From positions 116,822,897 through 116,886,896 of the forward strand of contig OX638370.1 in the NCBI GenBank assembly GCA_951812925.1: a DNA stretch of 64,000 nt. Reading direction: 5' to 3'. Within the stretch, counting starts at the first letter, position 1; the number at the start of each line of letters is the position of its first letter. The stretch comes from Calliopum simillimum. Lineage: Eukaryota > Arthropoda > Insecta > Diptera > Lauxaniidae. Position numbers and translations under genes: made by a program. Of this stretch, positions 44,150 through 58,600 are shown piece by piece. The notes beneath the pieces are model-generated. The model ran no database searches and was not told the DNA's origin. It saw only the letters and a list, made by a program, of their open reading frames with translations.

Positions 44150-44625
44150 GTAAAAGTCCAAAAGTATTGAAAAATATCGGCAAAATTGCAAAAGAATCTA
44201 GATATATTGAATTAATTTGAAGAAATCGGTTAAAGTCCAAAAATTTCGAAAAACATCTAAAATATAAATAGGTAAAAGTTCACAAGTATCGAAAAACTAC
44301 TAAAATATTAGTAAAAGTCAAAAAGTAAATAAAATTATTGAAACATATCGAAGAAATCGGTAAAAGTTCAAGTGTATCGAAAAACATCAAAAATATTGGA
44401 AAAAAACATCGAAGTTCAAAAGTATCGAAAAATATCTAAAATATAGGTAAAAGACCAAATGCATCGAATATATTGAAACACATCGAAAAATATTGAAATA
44501 CTTTAAAGAGATCGGTCAAAGTTCAAAAAAATAGAAAAACATCTAAAGTAGGTATGTATAGGTAAAGGTCCAAAAGTATCGAAAAACAAGTAAAATATCG
44601 GAAAAGTTCAAAAGTATTTTAAAAA
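44150..44625. repeat. Degenerate short tandem array (AAAAGTCCAAAAGTATCGAA)
   Basis: Units of about 35-60 bp containing GGTAAAAGTCCAAAAGTAT and CGAAAAACATCTAAAATAT recur irregularly about ten times. There is no coding potential. Confidence 0.65.
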
Positions 44626-45128
44626 TAAAAAATAAGTAAGTCAGTTTGTTCCTTAGCACAAATTGAAGATACGGGCCAGAGTGGACAAGTACGGCCATGG
44701 TAAAGACGTTCTCGGTCTGGAATTCCTGAATTGTTCTGGGCGTAATTAAATGAAAGAAAACACTTATTGAAAGTAACACAAGCTTATTGTTTATTTATAT
44801 ATGATTATTACTAGTTTTTCACTGCTAAATATCAATATTTTGTGAGTAATAGCATAGTATGTAATTGAAACGGTTTTCCTTTTTTTAATATAGATTATAA
44901 ATATAGCATAGAACGACACATTCTTTATAGAAATAGTACATTTATGTAGTATTGTTTATATTTTTTGTTTATTATTTTAACCAAAGCAAATTCCACTTAT
45001 AAAATGTATATTATGCACTGCATAAAAGCATAGGCTTTTGATGAAAATCAGACCAACTTAGATAAAATTATATGTATGCAAGGAAAAAATAATATGATCA
45101 CCAAAAATTAAATTAAATATCACAAAAT

Positions 45129-45392
45129 ATATCGTCGGGTTAAAACTACAACTAGACATCTACATTTTTCATGTTTCGAGTAAAAAGCATTTTAAGTTTT
45201 TTGAAATTTGTGATTTGTATGAGATTTTGAAGTTTTCTTCTGTTTATTCTTTATATAAATTGGATGGGGACAAGATATCAAAAAACCGACTTGACTGGGG
45301 CTTGGAGCCGTTTTTTCTTCATGTTTCTGTAAACTTAACTCAAAACATCGAAAAATGTAGATGTCTAGTTGTAGTTTTAACCCGACGATATA
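45129..45392. mobile_element. Young-looking MITE with TIRs of 45 bp or more
   Basis: Starts ATATCGTCGGGTTAAAACTA and CAACTAGACATCTACATTTTTC; ends with the exact complement up to CCCGACGATAT. The interior (about 170 bp) is partly palindromic (CATGTTTCGAGT and CTTCATGTTTCTGT). Confidence 0.85.
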
Positions 45393-46009
45393 AAAAAAAA
45401 AATTAATTTTATGCCCCTATTATAGTTTATAGTTGTTGCAAGTATAAAATTTTTATGATGATTTTCCTATCATATATTTGACTCGAAAACAACTCAATCT
45501 TATTCAGTTCTTAATAGTGGCATTAATTAAATTTCAATTCAAAAAATTTTAGTTCAATAATACTTCTTACGACATAAACTTAAGCCTATACTCTATAAAG
45601 ATACCTAAGCCCAAAATTAAAAACTTCTAAAAATTCCAAGCAAGCGGACGTAGGACTATAACGCTCTAAGGTATTGATACACATATAATTCAATATACCA
45701 AAATAACAATAGCCTTAAATTATCACAAATTAGAAAATAAATGAAACAATGAAATATGTATAATTCAAGTCATTTTAACTATCCATAACTAATTAAGTTT
45801 TATAATTAAAATAAAAAACACCCGTTTTATGAACTGTTATATAAGAATTTACATTTAAAATAGAGATAGGTAAATATTTTTAAAAAAATAAGTAAGTAGT
45901 AATTGAAATATGCAGTTTGCACTTAAAAAGGGATGTATTTGACGTTGGTAAAAAGAGCTTAGAATAGTCAACACTTTGTAATCTAGTTGTTTTTTTAGAA
46001 CAGATAATG

Positions 46010-46592
46010 ATTTACATTATTAGCTACCAAACAAGCATGCATCAGATGACATTTTTGGTTGGAGCTTACTTAACTTACATTTAATTGATCACCACAATCA
46101 AATCATCAGACCAATTGGCCGACATTCAAAAGAACTCGACAACAATACTATATTTAGTCCATTGCATAGATTTGTTGAGAATCACAGCAAAGAAGTAAAA
46201 TAAAAATTACAAAATCTCAGCCAAGCTGGGAAATTCCTCTGATGATTTCGATACGTCCAACGTATAAGTTAGTAACTCGAAAACCCATATAAAATTAGGT
46301 TGTAGCTTTAAAAATAGCTCCCAGACCCTCAAATTTCAAGAGGTACCAAAATTTGACACAAAAACTTAGTTACTTGAGTTATAAGTTGGATGCATCAATT
46401 TAAATGTGGTCATCAATGAAACGTAACGGAAACCAGCCCTCCAAAAAAATGTTTTTGTTTTTCCCTTATGCATTTTGCCTTGTTTTTGTAATTATGTTGG
46501 CGTTTTTTACTAAAACACATTGAACAAAAAGCTCAAACCAACAATGTCATCTGATCCATGCTTTTTTCGTAGCTAACTTTGTAATTTAATTT
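46010..46592. mobile_element. MITE-like inverted repeat
   Basis: Left TAGCTACCAAACAAGCATGC and ATCAGATGACATTTTTGGTT; right is the imperfect complement (AACCAACAATGTCATCTGAT, CATGCTTTTTTCGTAGCTAA). About 580 bp, with no coding sequence. Confidence 0.6.
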
Positions 46593-47439
46593 TTCGAAAC
46601 TAAGTAGTTAATTTCTTCATACATACCAGCCCGTTAGAAAGATTTGATTTGGTTGAACTATTACCTGGCTAAGCAAACAATTTAAACTCTAAAACATCTT
46701 GAGGCAATCTTTTGCGCTAGGTTCTGCAGAAGAAAATATCTGAAAGTTTTACAACTATCAAATGACAAGCTGCAACAATTAGAAGCAGGCTCGATAGTAA
46801 TATTTTCAACGATGACAGGGCTTACAGAAATACTACAATCACCAGAGGAACACAATAGTTCTATTAGGACGCATTTCACATCCGCAAATATGATAATAAA
46901 TTATGTGTTATGTGCAAACAATACTAACGTATTAAAACAATTTTTTAAAGCTACAACTTAGACCATAACTAAATATTTAAAATCTATATTAACTTATTAC
47001 CATTATGTAGTATGTATGTTATTTTAACGATCTATAGGTAATTTAAATATTTATTAGATTTTTTATTTAATTTTTTCCGATTTGCATGCAAATCATCAAA
47101 CCGGTTTGGTATATGTATTATAGAAAATATGAAGTTTTTAAACTCGAAAAATTTTTATTTTTTTTAAATGATTTAAATAAACCTGGTTAAAATAAATTTA
47201 TTCCATTTTCTACTATAAAAATAAAATCCATGATTACAAAAACTATTTAAATATATGTTTTTTGTATGTCTAATGAAGTGAAAAGCTTATGTAAACAAAA
47301 TAAAATTTTTAAATTTAATATTGAAATGAAAATCATATCACGTACGTATATAATGTGTAATTCTATATGTTGCAAGTTTTGGTATCGCATGAAAAATCAT
47401 TCATTTCAACTATAATTCTTCAACTACAAGTCTTCATAT

Positions 47440-48350
47440 TCAGACCTTATAAAAACATATTTTTATACCAAGAAAACTCAGTGTTTCAGGCGAAAGTACA
47501 TGCAAATGAGCTTTGCTTAAGAGAATTAGAAGAAGGCTTCCTTGTGGAATAAATAGCTATTATCTATCTGATAGCAAAGCGGCACTTTTAGCCTTAATCC
47601 CCTTCAAAACTAAAACGCTGTTTGGATGTACCTTTAACTACTAATCTGACTCGCATCCCAAAATAAGGTTCGCCTTCTTTGAGTACCTTGGCATAGTGGA
47701 ATTTAAGGGCAATGAAAGTGCAGATGACCAACAGCTGATAACTTCTTGGATCTACTCGATAAAATTGAACTAAAATAATTGGCCGGACAGTAAAGATTTG
47801 AAAGGTTGATACGACAATCTAAATCAACGGTGTCAACGTTTCAAAATCAATGAGACAAAAGCAGTTAACGTAGAATTTTGGATCGTCAACAACAAACACA
47901 ATATTCACACATTTTGCAAAAATCTTGGAATTACAACACCCATAAAAAATTGGTTTTTGTTTGTTGTTGAATTACTTATTGTGTTTGTTGTAGACGAGCC
48001 AAAATAAAAAATAAAGACAACAAAATTGGCTCAGTTCTGTTCTTCGCTAACACCCTTGATCTAAATCATTCACGCCAAAAGTTTCCAAGTAAAGAACGCA
48101 ACAGTTACCTATGCTGACTGTTACGGGATTTCTCATGGGACACTGCCCATATCTACAACATGGGATTAATACAGGATGAATGGTATAGAGCAGCAGAACA
48201 TATTCTATGTCACTGTGACAGTCTAGCAAGACACAGATTTCGTTACTTCTCCAATGCATATTCCTTAGCTTCTGAAGTTGGCACCTTACATAAAAGGGAC
48301 ATATTGACACTCATTATTACCATGCGCCTATGGACTGAATCCTAATTGAT
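47440..48350 (+). pseudogene. LINE ORF2 remnant: RNase H and C-terminal Cys/His segment
   Basis: Shifting frames read VFQAKVHANELCLRELEEGF, then IYLSDSKAALLAL (RNase H: FQAE..A...C, SDS-AAL.AL). Further on they read DEWYRAAEHILCHCDSLARH and RFRYFSNAYSLASEVGTL, then KRDILTLI, the ETAEHIL-HCPALA-RF tail of RNase H-bearing LINEs. A small MITE (47829-48055) splits the two parts. Inactive. Confidence 0.75.
47829..48055. mobile_element. MITE inside the LINE remnant; relative in a Lipin intron
   Basis: TTTCAAAATCAATGAGAC, GTTAACGTAGAATTTTGG and a right end CGCTAACACCCTTGAT match the element at 55828-56025. Confidence 0.6.
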
Positions 48351-49439
48351 CTTATCTAACGCTTTTTTAATTCTAAATAGTCCATTTGTTGTTGAATCAA
48401 TTTTGAGTCCTTAACATTTTTTGAGAAATGTGTCGTTTTGAGAGACTAAGGTGCTTAAGCCAGTTATAAAATGAAAAACTTTGATTTTTAAAAATTGTGA
48501 AAAGAAATTATGAATATGTATTATTCAATACCATCAAAAACCGCCAGAAAAAGATGCTGCACGTTTCCTATATGAAGATGATTCTTTTGCAATTATGTAT
48601 GCATTTAAAAAAAAAACTAATCTGCGAACGAAAAAATTTAAATTCAATTGTAAAAGAATAAAAAATTAATTCAAGTCCATTTATGGTAGGTGTGAATTGC
48701 AACGCAATCATACAATCAATTGAATTTTTGTTGTATAAGTATTCTATTTAAAGAGATCAAAGTTGTTTATAAAAACTAAATGTTAGTATGTTTTCGAATT
48801 CAGTTGTTGTTTGATCGCATAGAATTTATACAGCACAATCTTTGCAAAGTATGCCTTAAGAGCCTTAAAATATGCAATGTTAATTATGTTGAAAACATTG
48901 AAATATGCCATATAAAGCAATGCTGAGTTTTTATTGCATGATTTTAGGCTCATAAATTTATTTGATTACAATAGAAATACATAAAATTCTTGGTTTACTA
49001 AAATTTCCAAGACGAGTACATTTATTTGTTTAAATTTTTGTTTTTGTTTTGCATAGGCAATAAAATTTTCTTAATAAATTTGATAAACATTTAGTTGTTA
49101 TATTATTTGTTTGTTTTTTTCTTTCTCCTACGAAATTTGTTTTTAATACGTTTCATAGTATGTGCATGTAAAGTAGTAATAGTAGTAATTTTTGGTATAA
49201 TGGTGTTGTCGTAACATTTTCTTTTCTTTTTCTTGTATGTTTTACATTTAATGTAAATTTGTTTAGCTCCTAAATAAACCTATAAATTAATAAATAAATA
49301 AATTTTTAGATGTGTCATATTTTGTCTATGTGTATGTGTGTAGCAGTAGCTCGTCCTTCTCTTCTTACAACAATAAATAGTTTATAAAGGTAAAATTTTT
49401 GTGTTTTTTTTTCTTTTTGTTCATCATTTCAATTTGAAA
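48351..49439. other. Unassigned interval and likely Lipin 3' UTR
   Basis: No gene recognised. Several minus-strand AATAAA sites lie downstream of the Lipin stop at 49440, for example near 49370. Confidence 0.4.
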
Positions 49440-49662
49440 TTAATTCTCTGGAATGGTCACTAAAGCTTTGGTTAGCGATGAATTTATATTATTTGAATTT
49501 TTGGACAGATTTAATGCTATTGCTTCTGTACCAATATCCAAATCAATCTCTAACTCTGGTATAGGATCACGCCAATAATTAAAGTTGGAAAACTCAATCG
49601 AACCTTCATCGGCTTTTATGGGTGGAAATAGTTGATCGACAATGTAAGTCATGCTGCAGTAG
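49440..49662 (-). CDS. Lpin: Lipin alternative last exon ([15 protein letters not shown] form)
   Basis: Follows CTTACAG and continues [19 protein letters not shown], the usual end of the C-LIP domain (IVDQLFPP is conserved in fly Lipins). It then reads a divergent tail ending VTIPEN-stop. Because it completes the conserved domain, it is the best candidate for the main enzyme form. Confidence 0.8.
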
Positions 49663-52600
49663 CTGTAAGAAAGAAAAAAAAATACAAACAATTATTAAGT
49701 AAATTAATTTCAAAAAATAAACGATATTTTAAAATGTATATAGAAATTAAAGCCTTATGCAAATGCTGGTAAAACTTATTTATATAAATGCCTAAAAGTA
49801 TACAATATGGAAAAGTTTGAATTTAACCAACCGTTAGTAGTTAAATTTAGATATTACTTACTGCATACTTTTAGGTAGTTTCAGTATTATAGAATATATA
49901 TAGCGTAGAATTTGTAACGAAAATCAATTAATATTTGAGGAAAGTGCTTTTTCCTAAACGTCAGTTGCTTTGTATTGCAATAGCATTTTCATAAAAAAAA
50001 TGTCGCATAGTTTTAGGAGAATATTTTTTTCTGCATTAATTTTGAATTTTATAACGCCGAACTACAAAATGTTGACAATACATAACAATCAGCGCATCAG
50101 TAACAAATTCGATGATTTTTTTAAGCTTTGGCTCTTAATAAATAAATTGTAAAGAATAAATAAATATTAAAAAAAAATTCTTAAATTATGCAACATTTTA
50201 TTCATGAAAACGCTGTCGCAATACATTGCAACTGCCGTTAAGGAAGAAGGTCTATTGTATATATCGAAATTAAAGCCTTAGGTAAATGCTGATAAGCTAT
50301 TTATTTAAATGCCTGAAAGTATGCAATACAGAATGGTTTGAATTACACCTACCGTATGCAGTCAAATTTAGACATTTTTTACTGCATACTTTTAGGCAAT
50401 TTTAGTTTTATGTAATGCGTAGAATTTGAAGGGAAAACCAATAAATATCTGATCAAAGTATACACTAAAAATCGAAATGTATATATTTTGTCAAAATTAA
50501 AGTTTTCCAGTTTTTTGTTCAAATCAATAAATGCAACATCTTTACCCCGTTGAATTGAAAAAAAAAAGAGTATGACAGTTATGCAACAAATGTATTTTTT
50601 TAATACAGAAATTGGCAAGAATAAAACAAATAATAACCTTATGTATTTAAATACTTTTATTTTGTAATTTGATAACTTAAAAAATATGACGTTTATAAAA
50701 CCACATCCTTACTAGATTAGTGCAATAAGCACAAGTTTTATGTACTTAAACTTATCTAATATATTTTACAGATTCATTCCAAGTAAAGAAAAAAATCTAA
50801 TATACTTTTTCTTTGGTTTTGTGTCTTAAAAATTTAGTTTACTCTAAAAAAGTATTTCCCCCGAAAACTTAATTGGACAGATGCAGAAAAATTAAAATTC
50901 ATTTTAATTTGCGTTGTATTATATGTTGTTTTTCTGAAAGAATTTGAATCTCGGCATTTACATATCTTTTAACTAGTGCTTTTCTATTTAATTTTTTTTG
51001 CAACGCACTAATAACTATACCGGGATCGTAACTGCAAAAACGTATCTCACCCGTGTTTTCTTTCAGTATTATTATACCTTATTCAGGATTTTTTTGATTT
51101 GATGTGTCAGTTATATGTTAAATATAGTACCTTTTCATTGAGTAAATAGCCTGATTTAAATTTTAGACCATAAATTTGACAAAGCGAAAAATCAAAGACC
51201 GCTTAAACGAACCTATATCTGTTGTTTTTTTTTTTTTTTTTTTTTGTTGGCAAATCTTATACATACAAATTTTTCACTGATATATTAATTTCCCCGCTAG
51301 GATCTACATATTTGTTAACGAATTATTTAAGAAGGGCTAATCTCGTTAAAACGTAGCGTAAATTATACTATGGGCTTCTTTTTTAACGTCAGTTGCTTTG
51401 TATTGCAACAGTATTTTCATATAAAAAAAATGTCGCATAATTTTGGGATTTATTTACTATTTATTTATTATTTTCTTATTTAATTATTAATACCAAAATT
51501 TATAAAAAGCGTCAACTTTGTTACTGATGTGTTGATTGCTATAAAAATGATCTTGCAATACAAAGCAACTGACATTTAGGAATAATGGGTATATTTAAAC
51601 GCACTATTAAGTAAAAAAATAAAATCTTTGATAGGAAAGTTTATTTCTTTTAAAACATACATATCAACATTAGTATTGCATTGAGTACCGGTTTTTACTA
51701 GGTACAATTTGTAACGCATAATTATTTTCTTTAAAATAACATTATCACTTATATATGTAATACAACGTTTCGCTTAAAAACTAAAACATTAAAATATAAT
51801 TCAAAGGCTTCCTTTAACTGCTTGCTTAAATGTTTAAAATTCTTAAAATTATCAATACTTTCTGCCAATGCTCAACATTATTAATTCACTTATTTACAAC
51901 TAAATTTATGTAGCTATAAACGTAGTATAACAACAATTTAATAAGTGCAACTATATAACATAGTTGTCAATTGCTTCACATTAATAATATCACATTTCGT
52001 TTACACTTGATTATTTAAATCCTTAATAAAATAAGGACTACAATATATACTTTTTTATTATTTGTTCATTTTAGCTTACTTTTGCGTTAGTCTTTTTAAA
52101 ACTTTCATTCAAATGTCTCATTTACTTGGGGTAGTCATAATAAGTTCACATTTTTGTTGGATTTTGTTGCATCCATCTTTGGCCATGCTGTATTATTTCA
52201 ATGTTATCACTTTTAGTTTGTCTTATAGCATAATTATTTGCATCAATAAGCAGTCCATCGCCTTCATCAAAGCCTATGCCATCGTCTGCGTATTCATCGC
52301 TGAAAACATCATCATCACTGCTGCTGTTCCCATCATCAAGCAAACTATCATCGGTTTCACTGAATTTCAATTCATCGACTTCTTCGTCATCATCAAATAT
52401 ATCGGTTTTATATTCATCTGCATCAAATTCCAATACTGGGAAATATTCATCAACTTCTAGCGATTGATTGATGTAGCCACTAAACAGAGGATTTTAAGAT
52501 TTTTGATATATAGAATTTTAGCAGATTTCTCTCAGGCAAATTGTTTATCTTCTTTATCTTAATTATTTATATGTAATTGCATTAAAAAAATGAAATTTGT

Positions 52601-55600
52601 GCATAGAGCATTTTACATAAGGAAAACGTTAGGATATACATACGTGATACATACATGGATTACATAGTGTAGGAATAGTGGGTTAATATAATTAAAAGGC
52701 TTACAGTTAAAGCTTTCGTACATTCATGATTCGAATTTTTTCATACATTTATGAAATTTTTATGAATTCTTTGCCAATTTCTGATGATTTTCATTTTTAG
52801 TACATTTCTGTTGCGTTATTTCATACTCTTTTTGAGCTTTCACCTTTACTTTAAATGAAAATTAAATTTCTGTCTTTGAGATATGCAAGAAATTACCCAA
52901 CCCAAAATATTGAAAAATATAATTATTTTTAAGAATACAATCTATTTTAGATAACTTTCGAGGAAAACAAAACATTTTTGTTCGTTTTTTCACACTCACA
53001 TATACTTAGCACTATAGCAAGTGCTTCGCAGTGACTTTATAAAATGGTAAGCAAAAATTAGGGGTATGCACAATACGTCTTTTTGGAGTTTTAAGACATT
53101 TCGTTTCAAGATACGTTTTGTCTTAGCCGCCTTTTATTAATCAAATACTTCAGTTCAGTGTCACATACAAATATCTTGACAGTACTTGTTTATCAAAGAT
53201 GAAAAAACAAATGCTGCACAGACCAGTTCAGTTTAGTGCATATATTGTATTTGTAGCAAAATATTTCTTTAGCGACAAAAGTAGTTTTTCGCTCTCTCGT
53301 GAAAATGTATGAATGCTATAACAGTTCTGGGTTACCAATGCGTTGCAACATGCAAGTGTTACCATATCATAAATTTTAATGTAGTTTTTCTACTCGCAAG
53401 TTTTACACTGACCTGCAGTATTTGTTTGTATGAAATACAGTGCAGTAAAGTATTTGTTAGAATCAGTTTTTTTTTTGTTTTTTTGACACCGATAAAACAA
53501 GACAGTTTACTTTAGTGTCAAAATGCAGTCAGTTTACAGTTTACTTGAATCATAAATTTTTTGGATCAAATACTTCAGTTCAGTGTAAAATGTGTGACTG
53601 AAAAAAGTTACACTTTATTTCAAGATGTCTTGTACAGGCCCATAGCTCAAATTATCCAATTTTAATCAATCGTATAAACGATAAAACTTTTATGCCTCAG
53701 TCAGTCCACCACCTCTTAAATGACTAGATTTTTACGCATTTTAATGAAGATTTAAAGATTCTGATTCTTAAATTGTATGAATAATTCACTTTTTTGTAAA
53801 TTTTGTATCCTTCACTGCCTAGTTCTGTTTTCACAAATATAAACTTGAAAAACTTTTACTACACATAACCATTAAAGTAGGTGATCATTTTTTTAACAAA
53901 TTATACAAGCAATTTAGCACACATCTTTCACATTACTTATGACTTATATGAAACACACCATGAAAAATAATTTTTCCAGTCGAATTTTGGTTTTTTAAAA
54001 TGATATGATTTATATAAATTTCATTTTTACTTACGATGATTGGAATGTTTGTGTGAGTTCATGTTTAAGCTCTCCTTTGGTATTAATTGTGAATATACGC
54101 ATGATAGGTATGCCAACAGCGCGATAGGCCCAGACATCCTAAAGAAAAAACAGAAAGCTTAAAAACAATTTCGCTTAAGAGTATAAAATTTCACATACAT
54201 TAATACGATTGCCATAGCCAGCATAGAAAGGTAGCTTATCTGGGAACAAATCACGTATGTCCGACAAACAGGCAATTTTAAATTGCTCTGGTTTACGTTC
54301 AATCACTTCACGATGAAAAGCAGATATTAAAGAAGTAGGATTTAATAGTAATGGCCCGTCGGGTAACTTGACATCACCCTGCCTTATGGAACGTAAGTAT
54401 TCGCGTGTAGCGCGCGATTGCCCAATTGCACGTGCAGATAAATACAGCAATTTATAGCCATTCTGTTCGATTTTTGAAAATAGTTGCGCTACACCTAATT
54501 GTGCCCAATCTTTGCCAACCATTGGTAAAAGATGTCCCAATACATCGGATTTTGTGATGGTGCCATCAATATCGGATATAACAACTTTATCGTTATGTTT
54601 CCAACGGAACAAATAACACTTGCAACGTGTCGTGCCTTGATAGGCGGTGGTAACACTAAATTCAATTTCATTCATGCCATCTTTGAGTGGTAATTTTTTC
54701 TGCAAAAGAAATTTGTGACATTATTTCCATAAACTTTTAATAACGTTTTACAAAATAAACTTACAATTGCCTCTGAGCTTAGACGTAAACTTTTCTTAAA
54801 ATGTTCATTTTTATTATGTTCATCGCTCTTTGTTGAAGAAGCGAGTGAGAGATCTTCCAGATTTTCAACCATAGCAGAAGTATTTTCAGCATTTAATGTG
54901 GAATCAGTTTTACTAAGAGTATTATCGCTAACATCAGGTGAATTGGGACGAGTTGTCTGTGTGGCAACTGCATTTTGATCGGCATCAGTTAGTGCCACTA
55001 TAAGAGTGTAGGAATAAGTGTATAAATATTTGTTTTAAATGAAATGATTTGATAAAATACTCACTTTTGTCATCATCGGTTTTACCAGACTTTGTAACCG
55101 ATTGATTGGGCACACCTTGTGAACGTCGCCAATACCACCAGGAACGTTTAGCTTGTCCAGCAGCACCAACAACATTTACGGCATTACCTTCAATTTCATT
55201 TTTGCCGCCAGCGACAGCAGCAGCTTCATGTTTGGCATTTGTCATGAGTTGCTCAATGGCATCCTATTTAATGGAAGGTAATTATTTAAATTAAATATTT
55301 TAAAAATTTTAAAAATTATGTAAAATAAATTATTACAATAAATGAAGGCAAACTGTTAGACATTAGTTTAAACTTACATTAGACAAAGGCTTCTGGAATG
55401 TTATTATGGTCATGACAATTGGACATGCAGCGGCCCAGCTGTAGTATTTGCCATTTAAACGTACTACTAAATTTGGCGAAGCGAATAGACTGGGATTTTC
55501 ACATACCTAATTACGTTTTAAGAGTATGTTTTGTAGATTAGTGTTTGAAATTTGCACAAAAGTTTCTGTTATTGTGCAAAACTTAACTTTAAAAAAATTT

Positions 55601-58600
55601 TGTTTTAAAAAGGAAGATATCATTTTCATAAGCACATTTTTAAGTTTGAATTTGAAAAAGGAGAAAAATCATATTTAGATCATTCTCCTCTATGGCAGTT
55701 TTTGCGAGCTGTTCTTTTGAATCGTTCTTATAAAAAACTTATTATGTCTATTGAAACTAAATCCATATTATCAAAAGTTTTGCAAGAATAGGTTTTTTTG
55801 GATCATTCTGCGATCAGAGTTTCAAAATCACTAAGCCCAGCGCAGTTAGCTTAGAATTTTGACTCGGTTACAACAAATACAGAATTTCAATATTTTTCAA
55901 ATTTGTCGGAACTACAATACAAAAACATGGGTGTTGTAGTTCCGATAAATCTTTAAAATATGGATATATTGTGTTTGATGTAGGCGAGCAAAAATTTTCT
56001 CCACGCTGACACCCTTGATTTAAAAGAAAAATAATTTCAAAAAGAAAATATCTATAATGAAACTAACAAAAGAATTGTATGCTTCAATAAAATTAATTTC
56101 AATAAATCAATCAGAAAATAAACATTGTCTTGATATGTTGAGACTTAAGAAGAATTGATGTGCCTACTTAAATTGCAGGATTTGAAAATTTGCTCAAACA
56201 AAACGTACACTATTTCGAAAAAAGTTAGTTATTAGACTTCATAACTAAACATGCATTAAAGCAAAATTATAAAAAATGATTTCTAAACACACACACTTGC
56301 AGACGTATTACGTTTTTGTATGTGTTAAGCTAATAGAAATTGGTATGAATTGAACGAGAAATGTGCTTTTTTGTGATAGTGCAAATGATTTTTAAATGCA
56401 GCACAATATTCTATTCAAACATGCGCACAGTGAATAGAGCAATAATCAATTGAATAACTATTCAATAAATTTTAAGTTAAGCTTGCACATTCTTTAGGCA
56501 TATGCCATTAATCACTTACATCTGAATATTTAATCATATTACGATCGAATTCCTCATCAGATGGATCACCTTTTTCGGTACCACCGCACAATGACATGGC
56601 AACAAAGTCCAAGTATCTACAAGAAAAAAATAAAAATAGTTTAGCTATACTCATTTTATCACTTTCACACAAAAGTTCAACTAACTTTGCATCCTGCTGT
56701 TTGCCACCGTCTTCATAGTCGGAATCGACACTCTTTTGTCCTTCCATTGAACTAGGTGAATGTGGCAAACTAGTACCATTACCACTCTCACGATCATCAT
56801 CATTGCCATGTAGTGCCGATGGTGAAATATCTTTGGCCAGCGTTGATGTTGGAAAATACATTGCGGCCATTTCGGGATCCATACCCTCAGCATCCAATTC
56901 TGACAAATATAGACCGCCATCATTGGAATGCTTACGCATTTTGTTTGTCTTCTTCATAAAATTAAACATGCCGCTTAGCATTGAATTACGTTGTGCCTGC
57001 GCTTGTCCAGCTGCACCATCTTTTGCTTCGCCAACCATCTCGGGCGTTGGTAATTCACCCCATTTCCATGAGGCTGAATTACTCATTAACTCAACATCAA
57101 CATCTTTTTCACGCAATGAAATTTCCAGCTCACTATCACTTTGTACGGGAGTAGATGGGCGTCCAGCGCCGCCACGTCCATGAGCATTTGGTCCCATGCC
57201 AGCAGATGTTGTTATTTCAGTATCACTGAAGAAATGTATATCCAAATCAGGTATACGTGATGTTAGCGGTGATGTTTGACAGTCGCTTATGGGACTTTCA
57301 TCACCAGCAGTAGCACTGACTAATGGTGCAGAAATCTGTTCAGCTGATTTAGTTGCAGTGGCAACGGATTCATCATTTGACGAATTTGTATTATTTGAAA
57401 TAGAAATTGTATCAGCGTCACCGCCATCAACGATTAGATTACCGGCTGGATCTTGTATAGCATTACTGCCGACAGAGCTGCTCGAAGAGGATTTACGTTG
57501 AGCATTTTTCTTTTTCATTTGTGACTTCTTGCGACGTTTCTTTTTGCCTTTTGATTCCTCCTTAATACTATTGTTGATGGAATTGTCATCGATTGCTCCG
57601 ATGTTTACATTTAATAGCAAAGTTGGTTGTGGTGTTGCAATTAGTGTCTCATTAACTATTGTTGTTACATTTGTTATAGTTTGCTCTGCATCTGGCAATG
57701 TAGATGTGGTTGCATCTTGAAACTGCTGCTGTTGTTTTGGTTTTTCCACAGTCTGAGTGCTGTTACTCCAATCCTAAAAAAAATTAAGAAGTTTTTATTT
57801 AAAGAATTTAATGCGTAATAAATTACCTTATCCTTTTCAATGGCATCAAATTGAAAGATTTCCTCATGTTCTGCCCATTCTTTGCGCAATTTTTGAGTGG
57901 TGTATTCCTTGAGTTTTTCGCTCAGATTGGGACGCTCTAAGATGTTGTCAGTATGCCTAAAAATAATAAGAATTTATAAGCACATTTTACGTATTAGTAA
58001 ATCCAATTAAAATAAATTAAGAAAAACTTTAAATTCAGATTATACTTTTGATGTATTGAACACTACTTTTTTTCAAATTTTGTGCGATTTTAACCTTTTG
58101 ACGATTAAATTCAAGTATGTTTGCTAGCACCCTATTTGCTTGGATGAAAGTTTTGCTAGGCCCCATTTTATTGATTTTGACTTATTGTTATTTTGAAATT
58201 GTTTCGCGTTTTTGGACCTGGTCGTTAAAGGGTTAAGAATGTAGAGAAATTTAAGTATGATAGTAAGTTAAGAATTATACTTTAAAAACAAATAACAATC
58301 GCACATGTAAGCATCAACATATTGTAAGTCTTTTATTCAATTTATATGGTAAAGCGTATTCTTTATTTTTTGTTATATACAAGTTTTAGCCATAGATTAA
58401 TTATCGTTTGTTGATTTATGAGTTTCACGCTTTTTACAACAACAAAAAAGTGTTTCTAATTTATGAATTTATTTATTTTATATTTCGCACAGTAATATGA
58501 TTGATGTTTAACTTTGTGTTTCAACTATATTTGATATATTTTAACTAAATTTATATACGTCCGAGTTATGAATCAATTGATTATTTTGGCTCTTTCACAA

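Larger units (their letters stand above)
49663..52145. other. Lipin intronic/3' region between alternative last exons
   Basis: Repeat-rich and without genes. It holds a duplicated 200-bp segment (49740-49950, 50263-50465), two MITEs (49954-50245, 51382-51585) and a T21 run near 51226-51246. Confidence 0.6.

Noticed and set aside
52062..52467. Plus-strand hydrophobic and Ser-rich frames
   Set aside because: They are shadows of the acidic alternative Lipin exon on the minus strand, which has splice sites and phase support.
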